22,053 nucleotides of DNA from Peribolospora baueri (Eukaryota; Basidiomycota; Peribolosporomycetes; Peribolosporales; Peribolosporaceae). A program made the position numbers and the translations under genes. Position 1 is the first letter of the stretch; every line of letters begins with the position of its first letter. The notes under the pieces were generated by a model. It saw nothing but the letters and a program-made list of their open reading frames with translations. It was not told where the DNA came from and did not search any database. Below, in pieces: positions 9,542 to 22,012 of the stretch. The stretch lies in NCBI GenBank assembly GCA_029717555.1, contig JAMDHS010000153.1, positions 1-22,053 of the forward strand. Reading direction: 5' to 3'.

Positions 9542-11285
9542 TCACTCCCGCCGCCGCCGCAGTCTCTCGACCCTGTCCGACGCTCTCTCTCCATTCCACT
9601 CCTCCACCACCTCCCCTCCCCCTCCATTCCCCCCGTGTCGCCCCTCGCACTTCGACCCGCCGCCTCGACTCAAGCGAGGAAGACCGAGCTGCTCGACGGT
9701 GAACGCCGCGCTCACGCTACCCCATCGTGCTGCTTCGACGAGCGTCTCCATGCCGATGCCGTCGACGTCATCATCGGAGTGTAAGCAGAGACGAGCGACA
9801 AGGCCGCCCAGGAAAGCATTCCCCGCGCCCGTCACATCGACCACTTTGTCAGGCTTGCCTTTGCCCACGTCCGAGCCGGATGAAGAAGAAGAAGAAGAAG
9901 GAGGCGCGTGATAGGCGTCCACCCAGCGCGTTCCTCCTCCGACGCCCGCCCCGCCGTCTTCTGCGTCCGACGACGGTGGTACGCCCACCACCGCTCCGAG
10001 CGCGCCCGAGCGGATGACGACAACTGGTCCACGACGATGACGAGGAAGATGCGCGCGCTCCGCCGTGTCCGCCTCCCCAGAGCAACCCCCGCCAGCCTTC
10101 CGAGCGTACTCCAGCCAGGGCGACAGGACGTCGCGCTCGATGTCGGTGCGAGAGAAGGTGGAAGACGCGCAAAACGGGATGGCGAGAAAGTGCGCCGCTT
10201 CTTGGTGGTTTGGGCTACGAGATAGAAACGGAATCGAATGGTGTGGGCATCGAGGAATCTTGTCCCGTACGTCGGCGACAGTCTCTGCATCGACTCGTCT
10301 GCTCACCTGAAGACGTCCAGGTGGCCGAGCACGCTCAAGCAAGAGTCCAGGTTCTCGGGCTGGCGATGAAGAACAGGACGAACAGACGAACCGCGTTATA
10401 CAACCACGCCTGCCCACGCCGACGCCAGGCCGTGTGAGGGGCTCACCACACAACTGTCCGGGATGGGCTCCCAGCACAGCCTTGGCTGCCATCCCTGTCG
10501 TCCGCTCCGTCGAAGCTCGTGATCGACATCGCGCAGTTGTACGACCACCTCGAGCGCTCGCCTCGGGGAACATATGAAGTGCAGCCATGTCGGCAGCCGG
10601 TTATCGTCGTCTTCGGCCACCCCAGCGGCAGGTGCTGGCGCGCCGGAAGGAGGTTGGATGGGGAGAGGGACGAAAGCGCTAGGAAGCAGATCCACTGGGT
10701 CGAGGCGGCGCCGGGGAGTTAGGTACTCAAAGCTTAGCGGCGAAGCCAGCCGACGAGGGACATGGGAACGCGAAAAAATTAGCGCTCGTCGTTCCCTCTC
10801 TCTTCTATGGCTCTCTCTCTCTCTCTCTCTCGCGCTCAGAACACCCACCCCCTCTCGTCGCCATTGTATATATTCAGCGCCTTGGTCGTCTCCCTGCTCG
10901 GGTCGTCTCGGAACCTCCACATCGCCTTGCCATACTTCTCCAGCGCGTCTTGAACGTCTCGTGGAAAGTCATGGCCACGGTCTATGAGCATGAGGATCTG
11001 TGACGGTAGGAGCCTTGATGGAGCAGGGACGGCCAATAAGACGAATTACCATCAAGCGGCCCACGAAAAAAAGGTCACTGTACGACGACGACCGCATCTA
11101 CGAAGCGCACCTCACCATATCCTAGCCCCCACGGCAAAGTATGTGCCGCCGCCGCCGATCTGATCACCGAGCCCCCGGTCAGTGGAGGAGCAGGTGGTCG
11201 GGTCGACGAAGGAGAACTTGTCAATGATAAACATGCCCAGCGTGGCCACCAGTGGCGACACTCGCTGCGAACGTCCGGACGGCAT
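9542..11285 (-). CDS. MAK32: Mak32-like PfkB-family protein
   Basis: Five exons (11285-11116, 11013-10849, 10732-10447, 10359-10307, 10214-9542) join in frame to 448 residues; introns are 102, 116, 87 and 92 nt. The product has the hallmarks of fungal Mak32-like proteins: TLGMFIIDKFSF and QIGGGGTYFAVGARIW near the N-terminus, MLIDRGHDFP, ALNIYNG, EYLTPRRRLDP, HFICSPRRALE, CWEPIPDSCV, then VFSPNHQEA and the PfkB-type VDVTGAGNAFLGG at 350-362. In yeast, Mak32 is needed for stable propagation of the L-A double-stranded RNA; its biochemical activity is not established. The usual PfkB catalytic Asp (GAGD) is Asn357 here. A Ser-rich and acidic stretch around 300-345 looks like a loop insertion. The start at 11285 (MPSGRSQRVS) precedes the first conserved strand; no better ATG is seen. 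The gene is divergent from SIR2. Confidence 0.9.
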
Positions 11286-11483
11286 GGCCGCTCGCTTGCT
11301 TGTCGACGCTGAGTATGATGGTGGGTGAGGCCGAGGAACGTGGATGAGAGGAAGAGAGACGAGTTTCATTAACGCGTCACGTTCTTCCCGCTGGCGTCCA
11401 TCCCTTCTCGACACGACCAACCACCACTTCTACCCCTTCCTTCGTTCGCACTCCCTCTCTCCATCCCAAATCGGCAGCAGGAC
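11286..11483. promoter_or_regulatory. Head-to-head promoter region shared by MAK32-like gene and SIR2
   Basis: Only 198 bp separates the two start codons, so both promoters and 5' leaders must lie here. On the plus strand the part next to SIR2 is pyrimidine-rich, as in fungal leaders. It contains one ACGCGT hexamer at 11372-11377, the core of the yeast MluI cell-cycle box. No TATA box is obvious on either strand. Confidence 0.65.
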
Positions 11484-14400
11484 ATGCCTCAAACATCACA
11501 ACAGCACGCCTCCGCTCCGCCTCTGGACGCTGCCTTGCACCCGCTCGCCGCCGCTGCTATTCACGCGCCTCACGATCCTGTCGGCCGGTCATGCGCGTCG
11601 CTGACGAACGCGGCCGACGACGACGCGCACCTCGACGAGCCAGGCCAACAACGCCCTTCCGGAGAAGGATCTGAGAACATCCAAAAGGCGTATCCCGCGG
11701 GCCCCGGCTCCTCGGTGCCGCTCACCGAGTCTGCCCTTGTGGCAGCTCTGGGACCCGATGCGCCCGATCAGAGTGGAGACCACCAGCAAGGGGACTCTCA
11801 GCTGTCCATATACGGCGAGGAGCTTGACTTTGAGGAGGAAGAGCAGGGGGGAGGGGGGGAGGAAGAGCAAGAGCAAGAGGAGGAAGGATGGGAAGACGAA
11901 GACGAACACGAAGATGAGAACGTCATAGACGACGATACGCTGGAGGATTTGATCGACCTGGGTGCGCTTTGCTTTCCATCCATCGTCAGGTCCTTGGCTA
12001 GGGTTCCTGGCGCGCTCATCATTCTTCCAACTTCCATCCTTCCTCATCAGCTGGCTTCGAGCCTGACGAGCTTGAAGCGCTAGTGTCGTACCTCCAGCAA
12101 GACGGCAAGGTACGTGTGCAGGTCTGCGCAAACGTGGAGCGGAGCGACCTGCTCACACCTTCCTCTCTGATTTCCTGCAGGCACAAAAGGCAAGAATCGA
12201 GCTCGATGCCGAAGACGTGCCTCCCATTCTCAAAACTGCCTTGGCTCGAATGTCAGTCAGGCTTTCTCATGCAAACGCTGGCTGGCACTTTATTTTGATG
12301 GCTGACGTCTCGTCTTTCTGACACACGCAGCCTTCGCCGTCGTGAGAAGCTTCCACAATACAACACCGTTGACGATGCCATCTGTGAGTGGTCGCGCAGG
12401 CTCTCACCGGGGTTCCGCGCTGGCTGTCCTGGCTCAGATCTTTGTCTTCCTTCGCCGGGCCTTCAACGACATGATGACAGATCTGCTGGGCAACGCCAAG
12501 AAGATTCTCGTCCTGTCTGGAGCTGGAATCTCAGTTTCATGTGGCATTCCCGACTTTCGCTCCAAAGACGGCATGTGAGAGCGCGCCTGGCCGAGATCAC
12601 GATGCCCAAACACATTCTTCACGTCCGACGACTGAAAGACGCCTGCCGGTTGCTCTTCGTGCATTCGCAGTTACGCCCGTCTGCAAGCGGAAGGCAAGTA
12701 CGACCTCTCTGACCCGCAGGAGATGTTCGATAAGCACGTCTTCCTCGAAGACCCTAGCATATTCTACAGCTTCTGTCACCAGATCTACCCCAGCAACTTT
12801 GTGCCCAGCGCCAGTCATCGGTTCATCAAGGCGTTAGAAGAGAGAGGAAAGCTGCTGCGCAACTACACGCAGTGAGTTGGGCGAGGAGAAGCCGATCATA
12901 CCCTAGTGCGCTCTCATCGCCGGCGAAGCTTCTCCCTCTCACCAAACATATCTACCCTCATCGCGCTCTCTCTCCAGGAATATCGACACCCTCGAACAGG
13001 AAGCGGGCATCCAACGCGTCCTTCAGTGCCACGGTTCCTTTGCGACCGCCACCTGCACCAACCCGAAATGCGGCCATCGCGCTCCTGGCGAAAGCATCAA
13101 GGCGGACGTTTTCGCTCAGCGAGTCCCTCAATGCCCGGTCTGCAATGCAGCTGCGGATGTCGCTACTGACAGCGCCGAGGGGTGGAAAAACGGGAGGAAA
13201 AAGAACAAGAACAAGGCGCCGGAGCGATGGATTGCGGGCGGGAAAGCTTTCAGGAACGAGGAGAGCGACGACGAGGAGGCGAATGCCAAGGGCGTGATGA
13301 AGGTGAGATGAAGGCATTGCCGAAGACGCTCTTACCCAATGCTATCCCCATGTCGAGCGATGAATGCGAGCGCCGACGGTAAACGTCCCTTCCACGTCAC
13401 ACACAAAGCCGGACATTGTCTTCTTTGGCGAGAAGCTGCCGGACGATTTCAGTCGATGGTTCATGGAAGACCGCGAAGAGGTAGACCTCGTTTTGGTCAT
13501 CGGCTCGAGGTCAGTCTACTCTCCCGAGAAGTCCTGTCGAGGCGTCTTGAATCCATGACTGACATAGCCGGCCTCTCCTTTCCGAGCGATTTCAGCTTGC
13601 GAGTTGCGCCTGTCAGTGAACTACTGCGTGAGTCTTTTTGGAGACACGATGGCACGTCGAGGACGGGTATGAAATTTTGGAGACGTTTTATTCAATTTCG
13701 TCACCGTGCATCTTCGACGTGCCTGCCCATCCGCCTTGCGTATGTCATCTAGGACACGTACCGGCACACGTCCCGCAGATCCTCATCAATAAGACACCCG
13801 TCACCCATTTCGCCATGGACGTGAGCGTCGTTCCGACTCTCTTTGTCGTCGGCTGTGCCCGCACGTCCATCGTTCACCCATCTAGAAGCTGCTTGGCGGA
13901 GCTAAAATCTCCTTTATTTGTCTCTGGCCCTCTTTGTTTCCTCCCCCCTCCAAACCATCTGTTGTTTTTATCTCCTTCCGTAATCGTAGATCCTCCTCCT
14001 TGGGGAAGCGGACCGCATCGTCTCCTACCTCTCCTCCAAGCTCGGTTGGACGCTTCCGCCTCCCCCTCCATCTGCCGGTGTCGGAGAAGGGCCATCGCAG
14101 CAGGGCCGAGCGTCCAGCGACGTCGGGACTGAGCCAGAGGAAGACGACCGAGGGACCGCGGAGGCGACCGGGGCGAGGATGGAAGACGAGCCGGAGAGAG
14201 TAGCGCAGAGCCACGTCTGGCTCTTCGCTGGCGCTGAGGGCGGCACGTTCGTCGAGACGCTGCAGGCGGAAGGAGGTTTGAATCGCGGAAAGGCGTTGGA
14301 AGCTGTTGTGGAGGAGTATGAAGAGGATGAGGATGAAGAGATGCCGATGGACGGAGAGCGAACGGTGGCAAGGGAGCGTTCCGCGAAGCGTGCGGTGAGA

Positions 14401-14496
14401 GAGGTCGATGGAGCGGACGGGATCGGCGCCGTGGCTGTCGTGGACGGGATGAGCGAGGGAAGAGAAGGGGCGGGGAAGAAGCCGAGAGCAGAGTAG
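11484..14496 (+). CDS. SIR2: NAD-dependent protein deacetylase, Sir2/SIRT1 class
   Basis: Eleven exons (11484-11961, 12051-12109, 12181-12251, 12331-12383, 12481-12574, 12671-12871, 12978-13302, 13409-13509, 13596-13627, 13753-13820, 13990-14496) join in frame to 662 residues. The sirtuin core runs from about 205 to 510: GAGISVSCGIPDFRS (234-248) for NAD binding, IYARLQAEGKYDL, RNYTQNIDTLEQ (316-326), QCHGSF with catalytic His337, zinc cysteines 345, 350, 371 and 374, KPDIVFFGE (427-435), VIGSSLRVAPVSELL, and PQILINKTP. The core most resembles SIRT1 and yeast Sir2/Hst1 (class I). It removes acetyl groups from histones and other proteins using NAD, mainly in the nucleus. A disordered N-terminus (1-160) carries an acidic block, and a 160-residue charged tail ends the protein. 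ELVALVSYL-like helices at 165-200 correspond to the Sir2 N-terminal helical module. Paralogue assignment (SIR2 or HST1) is not settled. Confidence 0.93.
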
Positions 14497-14619
14497 TGAT
14501 GAATGTCACCTCCGATCGTACGACGGATGGACGTGTAGTAATTATACAGACCCTAATGTTACAGTCGGTTCGGCGGCCAACAGCGGGCCCCTCTCAGATA
14601 AGTCAAGGACCGCTCTTCA
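14497..14619. other. Convergent 3' region between SIR2 and KIN28
   Basis: Only 123 bp lies between the two stop codons, so the 3' untranslated regions must be very short or overlap as antisense. An AT-richer patch near 14535-14562 (TAGTAATTATACAG) is the best place for 3'-end signals. No stem-loop terminator would be expected in a eukaryote. Confidence 0.6.
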
Positions 14620-17385
14620 TCAACGAAACTCCAACCTCCTCGCGACCTTCTTAGCAGGCCTCTCGTCGGCCTCCTCCTCCCCATCCTCCTCCTTCGCTCT
14701 CCTGACGCCTCTTCTCCTATTCCCTCCCTCAGCGCCGTCCGCGACATTCAGCGGCGACAGCGGACCCCTCTGCACCGCCGTCGCCGCCGTCTTCAGGCGC
14801 TGGCGCAGACGGCCCGAGTCGGTGCGCGGAGAAGGCGGCGGGAGGGGACGAGGTTTGAGCTCGGCGGCCGGCTTGGGGAGCTTGGAGGGGGTGGTGGGTG
14901 GTGGGGAGTTGGAGAAGTAGGGGTGGCGGAGGGCCTACGGATCGAATGGCCGGGAAGGGGAGGAGGGTGAGCAAACGCGAGGAAGCGACAGCCGAGGGGA
15001 GCATACGTTGGAAACCGAGACGAGGCGGCGGGGCACCGTCCGCCGCCGAGCAGGCAGACGCACGCGTTGTCGCAGCGGACAGCACTCCTGGCCACGTCGA
15101 CGCACACGATCACCCACCTGAGCCGCGCTGACGCGTTTTCGAGGGTTGTATCGAAGCATCTGATCGAGCAGGTCCAGGGCGTCGTTGCCGGCGCCAGTGA
15201 AGATGGTGTGAAAGGGGATCCGAGGCTTTTTGGCAGAGGGCACGAAATCGGGGAGTTTGGTATGACCCTGGTGGATGGATGGGTTGGTGGCAAGGGGGGT
15301 TGCGGACGTGAACGGGGATAGGCCGATGAATCGGACACGATGAAAACAGTCTTGGCCAAATGAAAGCCAAGTCGTCATCGATCGACGGTCACAAACTCAC
15401 CGGCCAGTCCTCCTCCGTGGGCGAACCGAGGACCTGAAAGATCTTGTCGACTTGCTGAAAATCGTTCTCGCCGGCCAGAAAGGGCATGCGGAGCATGATC
15501 TCGGCGAAGATGGTGCCGACGGACCACATATCCACTGCCGTGGAGTAGGAACGAGCGCCGAAAAAGAGCTCTGGTGGGCGGTACCATCTGTCGAGCAGGT
15601 GACGAGAGGGTTAGGATGAGGGACGGCGGGCCATTTCGTGAGCTCAAGCGACCATGAACTGGAGCAGAGTTGGACGGATTTCGTCCCTTTCATCGCCTCG
15701 ACCGCCGGACGACTAACCTGGTAACGACTTGATTGGACATCCTCACGTCCGGATCCGCGAGATCCCTCGCCAGGCCAAAGTCAGCGATCTTGAGTTCCCC
15801 ATTTGAGGCGATGAGAAAGTTGTTCGGTTTCAAGTCCTGCGTGACGGCATGCAGAAAGAGCAAGCGCAGCCCCACAGAGAGGTGAGGGAGGCTTCTTTCG
15901 GTCTCCGTCTGTGAAGCACGAGGAAGGAGGCAACGATGGATGGAAAGTAAATCTCACTCGGTGCAAAACCCAGTGTCGATGACAAAACTCGAGACCTCTC
16001 AAGATCATGGCCATCCAGCTCTTGACGTCGGCGGACTTGAACACGAGCGACTTGTCCTTGATGACCGCCTCGAGGTCCGTCACTAGGAACTCGAGCACCA
16101 GGTTGAGGTTGCGGCCGGTGGAGAAGACATCGAGGAGCTGCGAGAGCGGAGGGAGGGGAGATTTAGTAATATGGATGGACGTACCGTGGAGCTTGCGACC
16201 GAGTCGATCGAAGCTCACCTCGATCACGTTGGGATGCTTGATCTCCCGGAGCGCCTTGACCTCCCTCACGGCGGACAAGTCGAGACCATCTTTAAAAACT
16301 CCAACCTGGCCGCATGAAACAGGGACGGAGACGTAGAAAGAAGAGGAGAGGGAAGGAAGAAGAGATGGAACAAGCATGCCACGTGTCAGCCGTGCTTCTC
16401 TTCGCATCACATCGAGCCCAAAACCTGATGGAGAGCAGGGCGGAGGAAGGAGGAGGCGGACAAACAAAACAGAGGGGAGTCGAGTGAACTGGAACTAAGA
16501 CGAAGCGATGCGTGCCTGCGTGACCCGACGACCGGACCGATCATCGGAGAAAGCCGATCCCCTACCAAAGACCATCTATCGCACATCACAGTCACTATCA
16601 CCATCGCAGGTGCCGAGCGAGGCAAACAAACGAAACCAAAACGCCAAGTCGCCCGCATAGAGGCCCGTCCTGTTATGCGGGCGCGATGAAGTGCATCGGC
16701 ATGGCACGCAAGCGAAGAGAAGCAATGGCGTGGCGGAGCGGCGTCGCAAGAAAAGATAAGAAGAAAAAGATCGGGACGAGGAAGGAGATGTACCGACCTT
16801 GATTTTCTTGATGGCCACCTGACGGCCGGTAGAGAGTTGGCGGCCTGTGCGAGCGTGAGACGCAATTGGGTAGCGATCGTGAGACGGTGCAAGGTTGTGA
16901 TGATGAAGTGAGGGTCGGCCAGAGACCTCTCGAGGACGAATCTCCGTGGTTATTATTTTCGCCCGGCCCCGCCACCCAGCGAACGACGAACGAGGAGAGG
17001 TCCGTGCGCGCCGCCGCCGGTGGTGGAGGAACGAGGGACGACGAAACAATGCGACCTCGTTCCTCGTCACCACCTCTGAACACCTCTCCTGTGCCTCCGT
17101 CACTGCTACCCCGCTCCCCCACTCATGCCGCCTGAATCCCTTCAAGGACAATCCGGCGCTCAACGGAACTCGAACGAACGAATGACGAACGAACGAACGA
17201 CGAACGAACGACGAACGAACGGACGAACGGAGGGAGGGAGGGAGGAGGGAGGGAGGAAGGAGCAAAAAGAAGGAGCAAAGATACCCACCACGAAAGACAA
17301 CAGCATAAGTTCCTTCTCCGATACGAGCCTCCTTGGTGTATTGCCCCGCTATGCGCGCGTTTTCCTCCGCTGCCAGATCTGCCAT
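14620..17385 (-). CDS. KIN28: Cyclin-dependent kinase CDK7/Kin28 (TFIIH, CTD kinase)
   Basis: Eight exons (17385-17289, 16844-16798, 16305-16219, 16137-15958, 15836-15718, 15587-15401, 15267-15118, 14934-14620) join in frame to 393 residues. The kinase domain shows [10 protein letters not shown] (P-loop), VAIKKIK with Lys45, the αC motif DLSAVREVK with Glu63, HRDLKPNNF with Asp138, DFGLARD (156-162), and a T-loop ending [41 protein letters not shown] and [14 protein letters not shown] mark it as CDK7/Kin28 and not another CDK. With its cyclin and Mat1/Tfb3 it phosphorylates the RNA polymerase II C-terminal repeat and, in many species, other CDKs. A roughly 100-residue basic and proline-rich tail ends [10 protein letters not shown]. 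The T-loop position of CDK7 Thr170 is Ser171 here. Introns 1 (444 nt) and 2 (492 nt) are far longer than the rest (81-183 nt). The start at 17385 places the usual short N-terminus before the P-loop. Confidence 0.93.
17169..17262. repeat. CGAA tetranucleotide array and GGGA/GGA-rich tract in KIN28 intron 1
   Basis: Tandem CGAA units, some with an extra ACG step, are followed by GGGA and GGAG repeats. The array fills much of the middle of the 444-nt intron and accounts for part of its length. In the minus-strand transcript it is TTCG-rich then pyrimidine-rich. Confidence 0.85.
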
Positions 17386-18608
17386 CGTCCCCGGCGTGCG
17401 AGAACTGCTGCTGCCGACCGCGGTGGGAGTTGCGGGGAGAAGAAAGGGAGAGAAGGGGAGACGTTGGCAAGGAGAATTAAGAACGAAACGATTTTTCTCT
17501 GTCTGAGAGGAATCTGAGATCGGACGGTGCGGTGAGGTCATGTGATCGAGCGTCAAGTCACGTGCATCATCTTCCTCGTCCTGGCGTCCTGGAGTCCCGG
17601 GCCGCCAAGGGAGTATATTTATTTGTTATGGTACATACCGTGTATGTATTCTGGCGTGGACGTCGGATTCGTTGGTTGGAAAATGGCAGCAAACCTTGCC
17701 CGCGCTCACCGGCCTTGCCCTCTTGTGCATCCGCTGTTTATCCGTCCGTCCACCTCGCCCATCGCCTCCACTTTCGCCCTCCTCTACTCGTCCCATTCCA
17801 CGTTCGCGCCGCTCACGTTTTCGCAGACCTTGCACTGGACACGTGCCGACGGACGTCTTTTGGTCCAATTTTTTCTGCTCCATGTCAGGTCGTCAGCCAT
17901 GCCCTCCCCCACTTTGCGTCTTCCTCATCGGCAGCGGAGCGGAGCGGGCGGCCAGCGCCGCACGGAACGCCAGCAGGTACGAGAAAAATGAACATATGCC
18001 TGATTGCCGCCGTTGCTAATGACTAACAACAAAACACTACTAACAACGACCGACAAACGAACCGACGTGGTGATGGAGAAGGACGGAAGGATGGATGAGG
18101 CAGGGACCGAGTGGAAGGGCGTGGAAGGAAGTGTGAAAGGCGACGCGGAGGAGGACAAACGACGTGAAACGAGTACATGTACACGGGGTGAGATGACGAC
18201 TAAACAGGACGAGGATGAGATGGAACGACTAGCGAGCCCGGAAGGCGAGAGGAATTGGAAAAGAACAATCTCATATGAGACTCTACTACGACTAGGTATG
18301 GGTGGACGAGGTACGACGCGACGACGCTTGCTGGCTGGACGAACGAGGGGGGCGCATGGAGGAGAGCGATGAAAGACTAGCGCGTACGAGAGTTGAGAGA
18401 GACGAGACGTGTTGATGAACATGGATGAGAAGACGAGGGAAACTCGGCCGCTCTGCAGTCGGTCGCAGGCGGCAGGCGGAGGCGGTCGATGGCAGTCGAT
18501 CGCCCTTTTTGAGACGGTCGCTCGCCCCTTCGGACGAAGTTGGAAGGATACGCTGATTATAACTGCTTACTGCACGGGCTTCGACGCCCTCCACCGTTTT
18601 GGCCCGGC
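17386..18608. other. Gene-free 1.2-kb stretch between KIN28 and the DAHP synthase gene
   Basis: This contains the KIN28 promoter and the 3' region of the DAHP synthase gene. I recognise no protein in any frame. Plus-strand open frames at about 17532-18026 and 18004-18372 lack family similarity. A plus-strand segment at about 17888-17980 is bounded by acceptor-like CAG and donor-like CAG/GTACGAG, and CTAAC/CTAAT branch-like sites follow, so an unrecognised small spliced gene is not excluded. Confidence 0.5.
17539..17564. promoter_or_regulatory. Paired RTCACRTG E-boxes upstream of KIN28
   Basis: CATGTGAT at 17539-17546 (ATCACATG on the minus strand) and GTCACGTG at 17557-17564 both match the RTCACRTG consensus known for Cbf1-type bHLH factors. 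They face opposite ways, with centres 18 bp apart, about 155-180 bp upstream of the KIN28 ATG. Binding is inferred only. Confidence 0.45.
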
Positions 18609-21046
<2,438 letters not shown>

Positions 21047-21169
21047 TGACGAGGCGCGGCGGCCGGTGAGGAGGGGAAGGAGGGGTGGGCTGGAGGCGAC
21101 GGAGAGGTGGAGGAAAAGGTGGAGGATGGGAGCGGCCAAGGGGAGAGACGAAGAGAAGAAGGAGGGGTG

Positions 21170-21177
21170 CTTATATG
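21170..21177 (-). promoter_or_regulatory. TATA-like element of the DAHP synthase gene
   Basis: On the minus strand the sequence ACATATAAGC lies about 125 bp upstream of the ATG at 21046 and just before a CT-rich stretch suited to transcription start. Start at about 21140 would make the ATG at 21046 the first in the message. Confidence 0.5.
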
Positions 21178-21280
21178 TCTTCTTCTGGAGAAATGAGGAC
21201 GAGAAGATGGGCCTGCCTGCCTGCCTGCCTTCCTGCCTCTGCGTGGTGACCGTGCTCGCATTGTGTCGTGTTATGCCATC

Positions 21281-21301
21281 GTAACGTCACGGTGAGGTTA
21301 C
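21281..21301. promoter_or_regulatory. Imperfect 10-bp inverted repeat upstream of the DAHP synthase gene
   Basis: GTAACGTCAC and GTGAGGTTAC are reverse complements at 9 of 10 positions, with a single G between them. It sits about 235-255 bp upstream of the ATG and could be a dimeric regulator site; the left arm includes a half CRE (ACGTCA). No binding is shown. Confidence 0.4.
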
Positions 21302-22010
21302 CATTCGTGTACTTCTCTCTTCTGTTTTTCTGTTCTCTTCGGCCGATCACGACGCCCGAATGTCGAGGCGCATTAGGGCGGCGAAGAAAGTGCACCGTAG
21401 CGGATTGGGTTAACGTATGTAAGAAACAAAGCTGCCCCCGTCCCTGTCGCGAACGGCGCAGGAGTGCGCAGACGCGGGAGGGAGGCTAGCTAGGCTGGAA
21501 GCGAGCGAGATAAGTGGCGAGGCGAGCGAGCGCGTCTGACGAGAGATGCCAAGTGCTTCTCCGACGGACACCTCGCCGGTCACGGAGGGGGTCGGCGCAA
21601 GGAGAGAGAGGGGAAATGAAGAAGAGCGGGTCTGGTTGGGTTGACGGACATTCTAGCGAGGCAAACGAATTGGAGCATGTCTGGAAGAAACCCCCAACGC
21701 AGAGACGGACCGTCGCCGTCGTCCTCCTCCCTGCACGAGCCGCAGCGGATGCCAATCCACGTGCGGGTTAACAACAAACAAAACACGCACGCCAACGCAA
21801 CTGGACCCGCGCGGGCGCGAGCGAGGGCGAGGGCGGCTTCGAGTACGTTATGGTCGTTAATGGACGCGCAACTCGATACGCCCGCGCGCGCCGGGCGGCC
21901 ACAGTGACCACCATCTGTGTCTCGCTGGCTGGCGGTTGACGGACAGACGGAGGGAGGGACAAAGGACGGAAGGGGAGGACGTGTCTCGCGTGACCTGGCC
22001 GGCCTTGCCT

Positions 22011-22012
<2 letters not shown>

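Noticed and set aside
9230-9784. Plus-strand frame of about 180 codons overlapping the 3' end of the Mak32-like gene
   Set aside because: Pro/Ser/Arg-rich reading opposite a well-supported exon; no conserved motif.
18004-18372. Plus-strand frame of 122 codons, Glu/Lys/Arg-rich
   Set aside because: No family similarity, no promoter or splice evidence, and composition like the surrounding non-coding purine-rich DNA.
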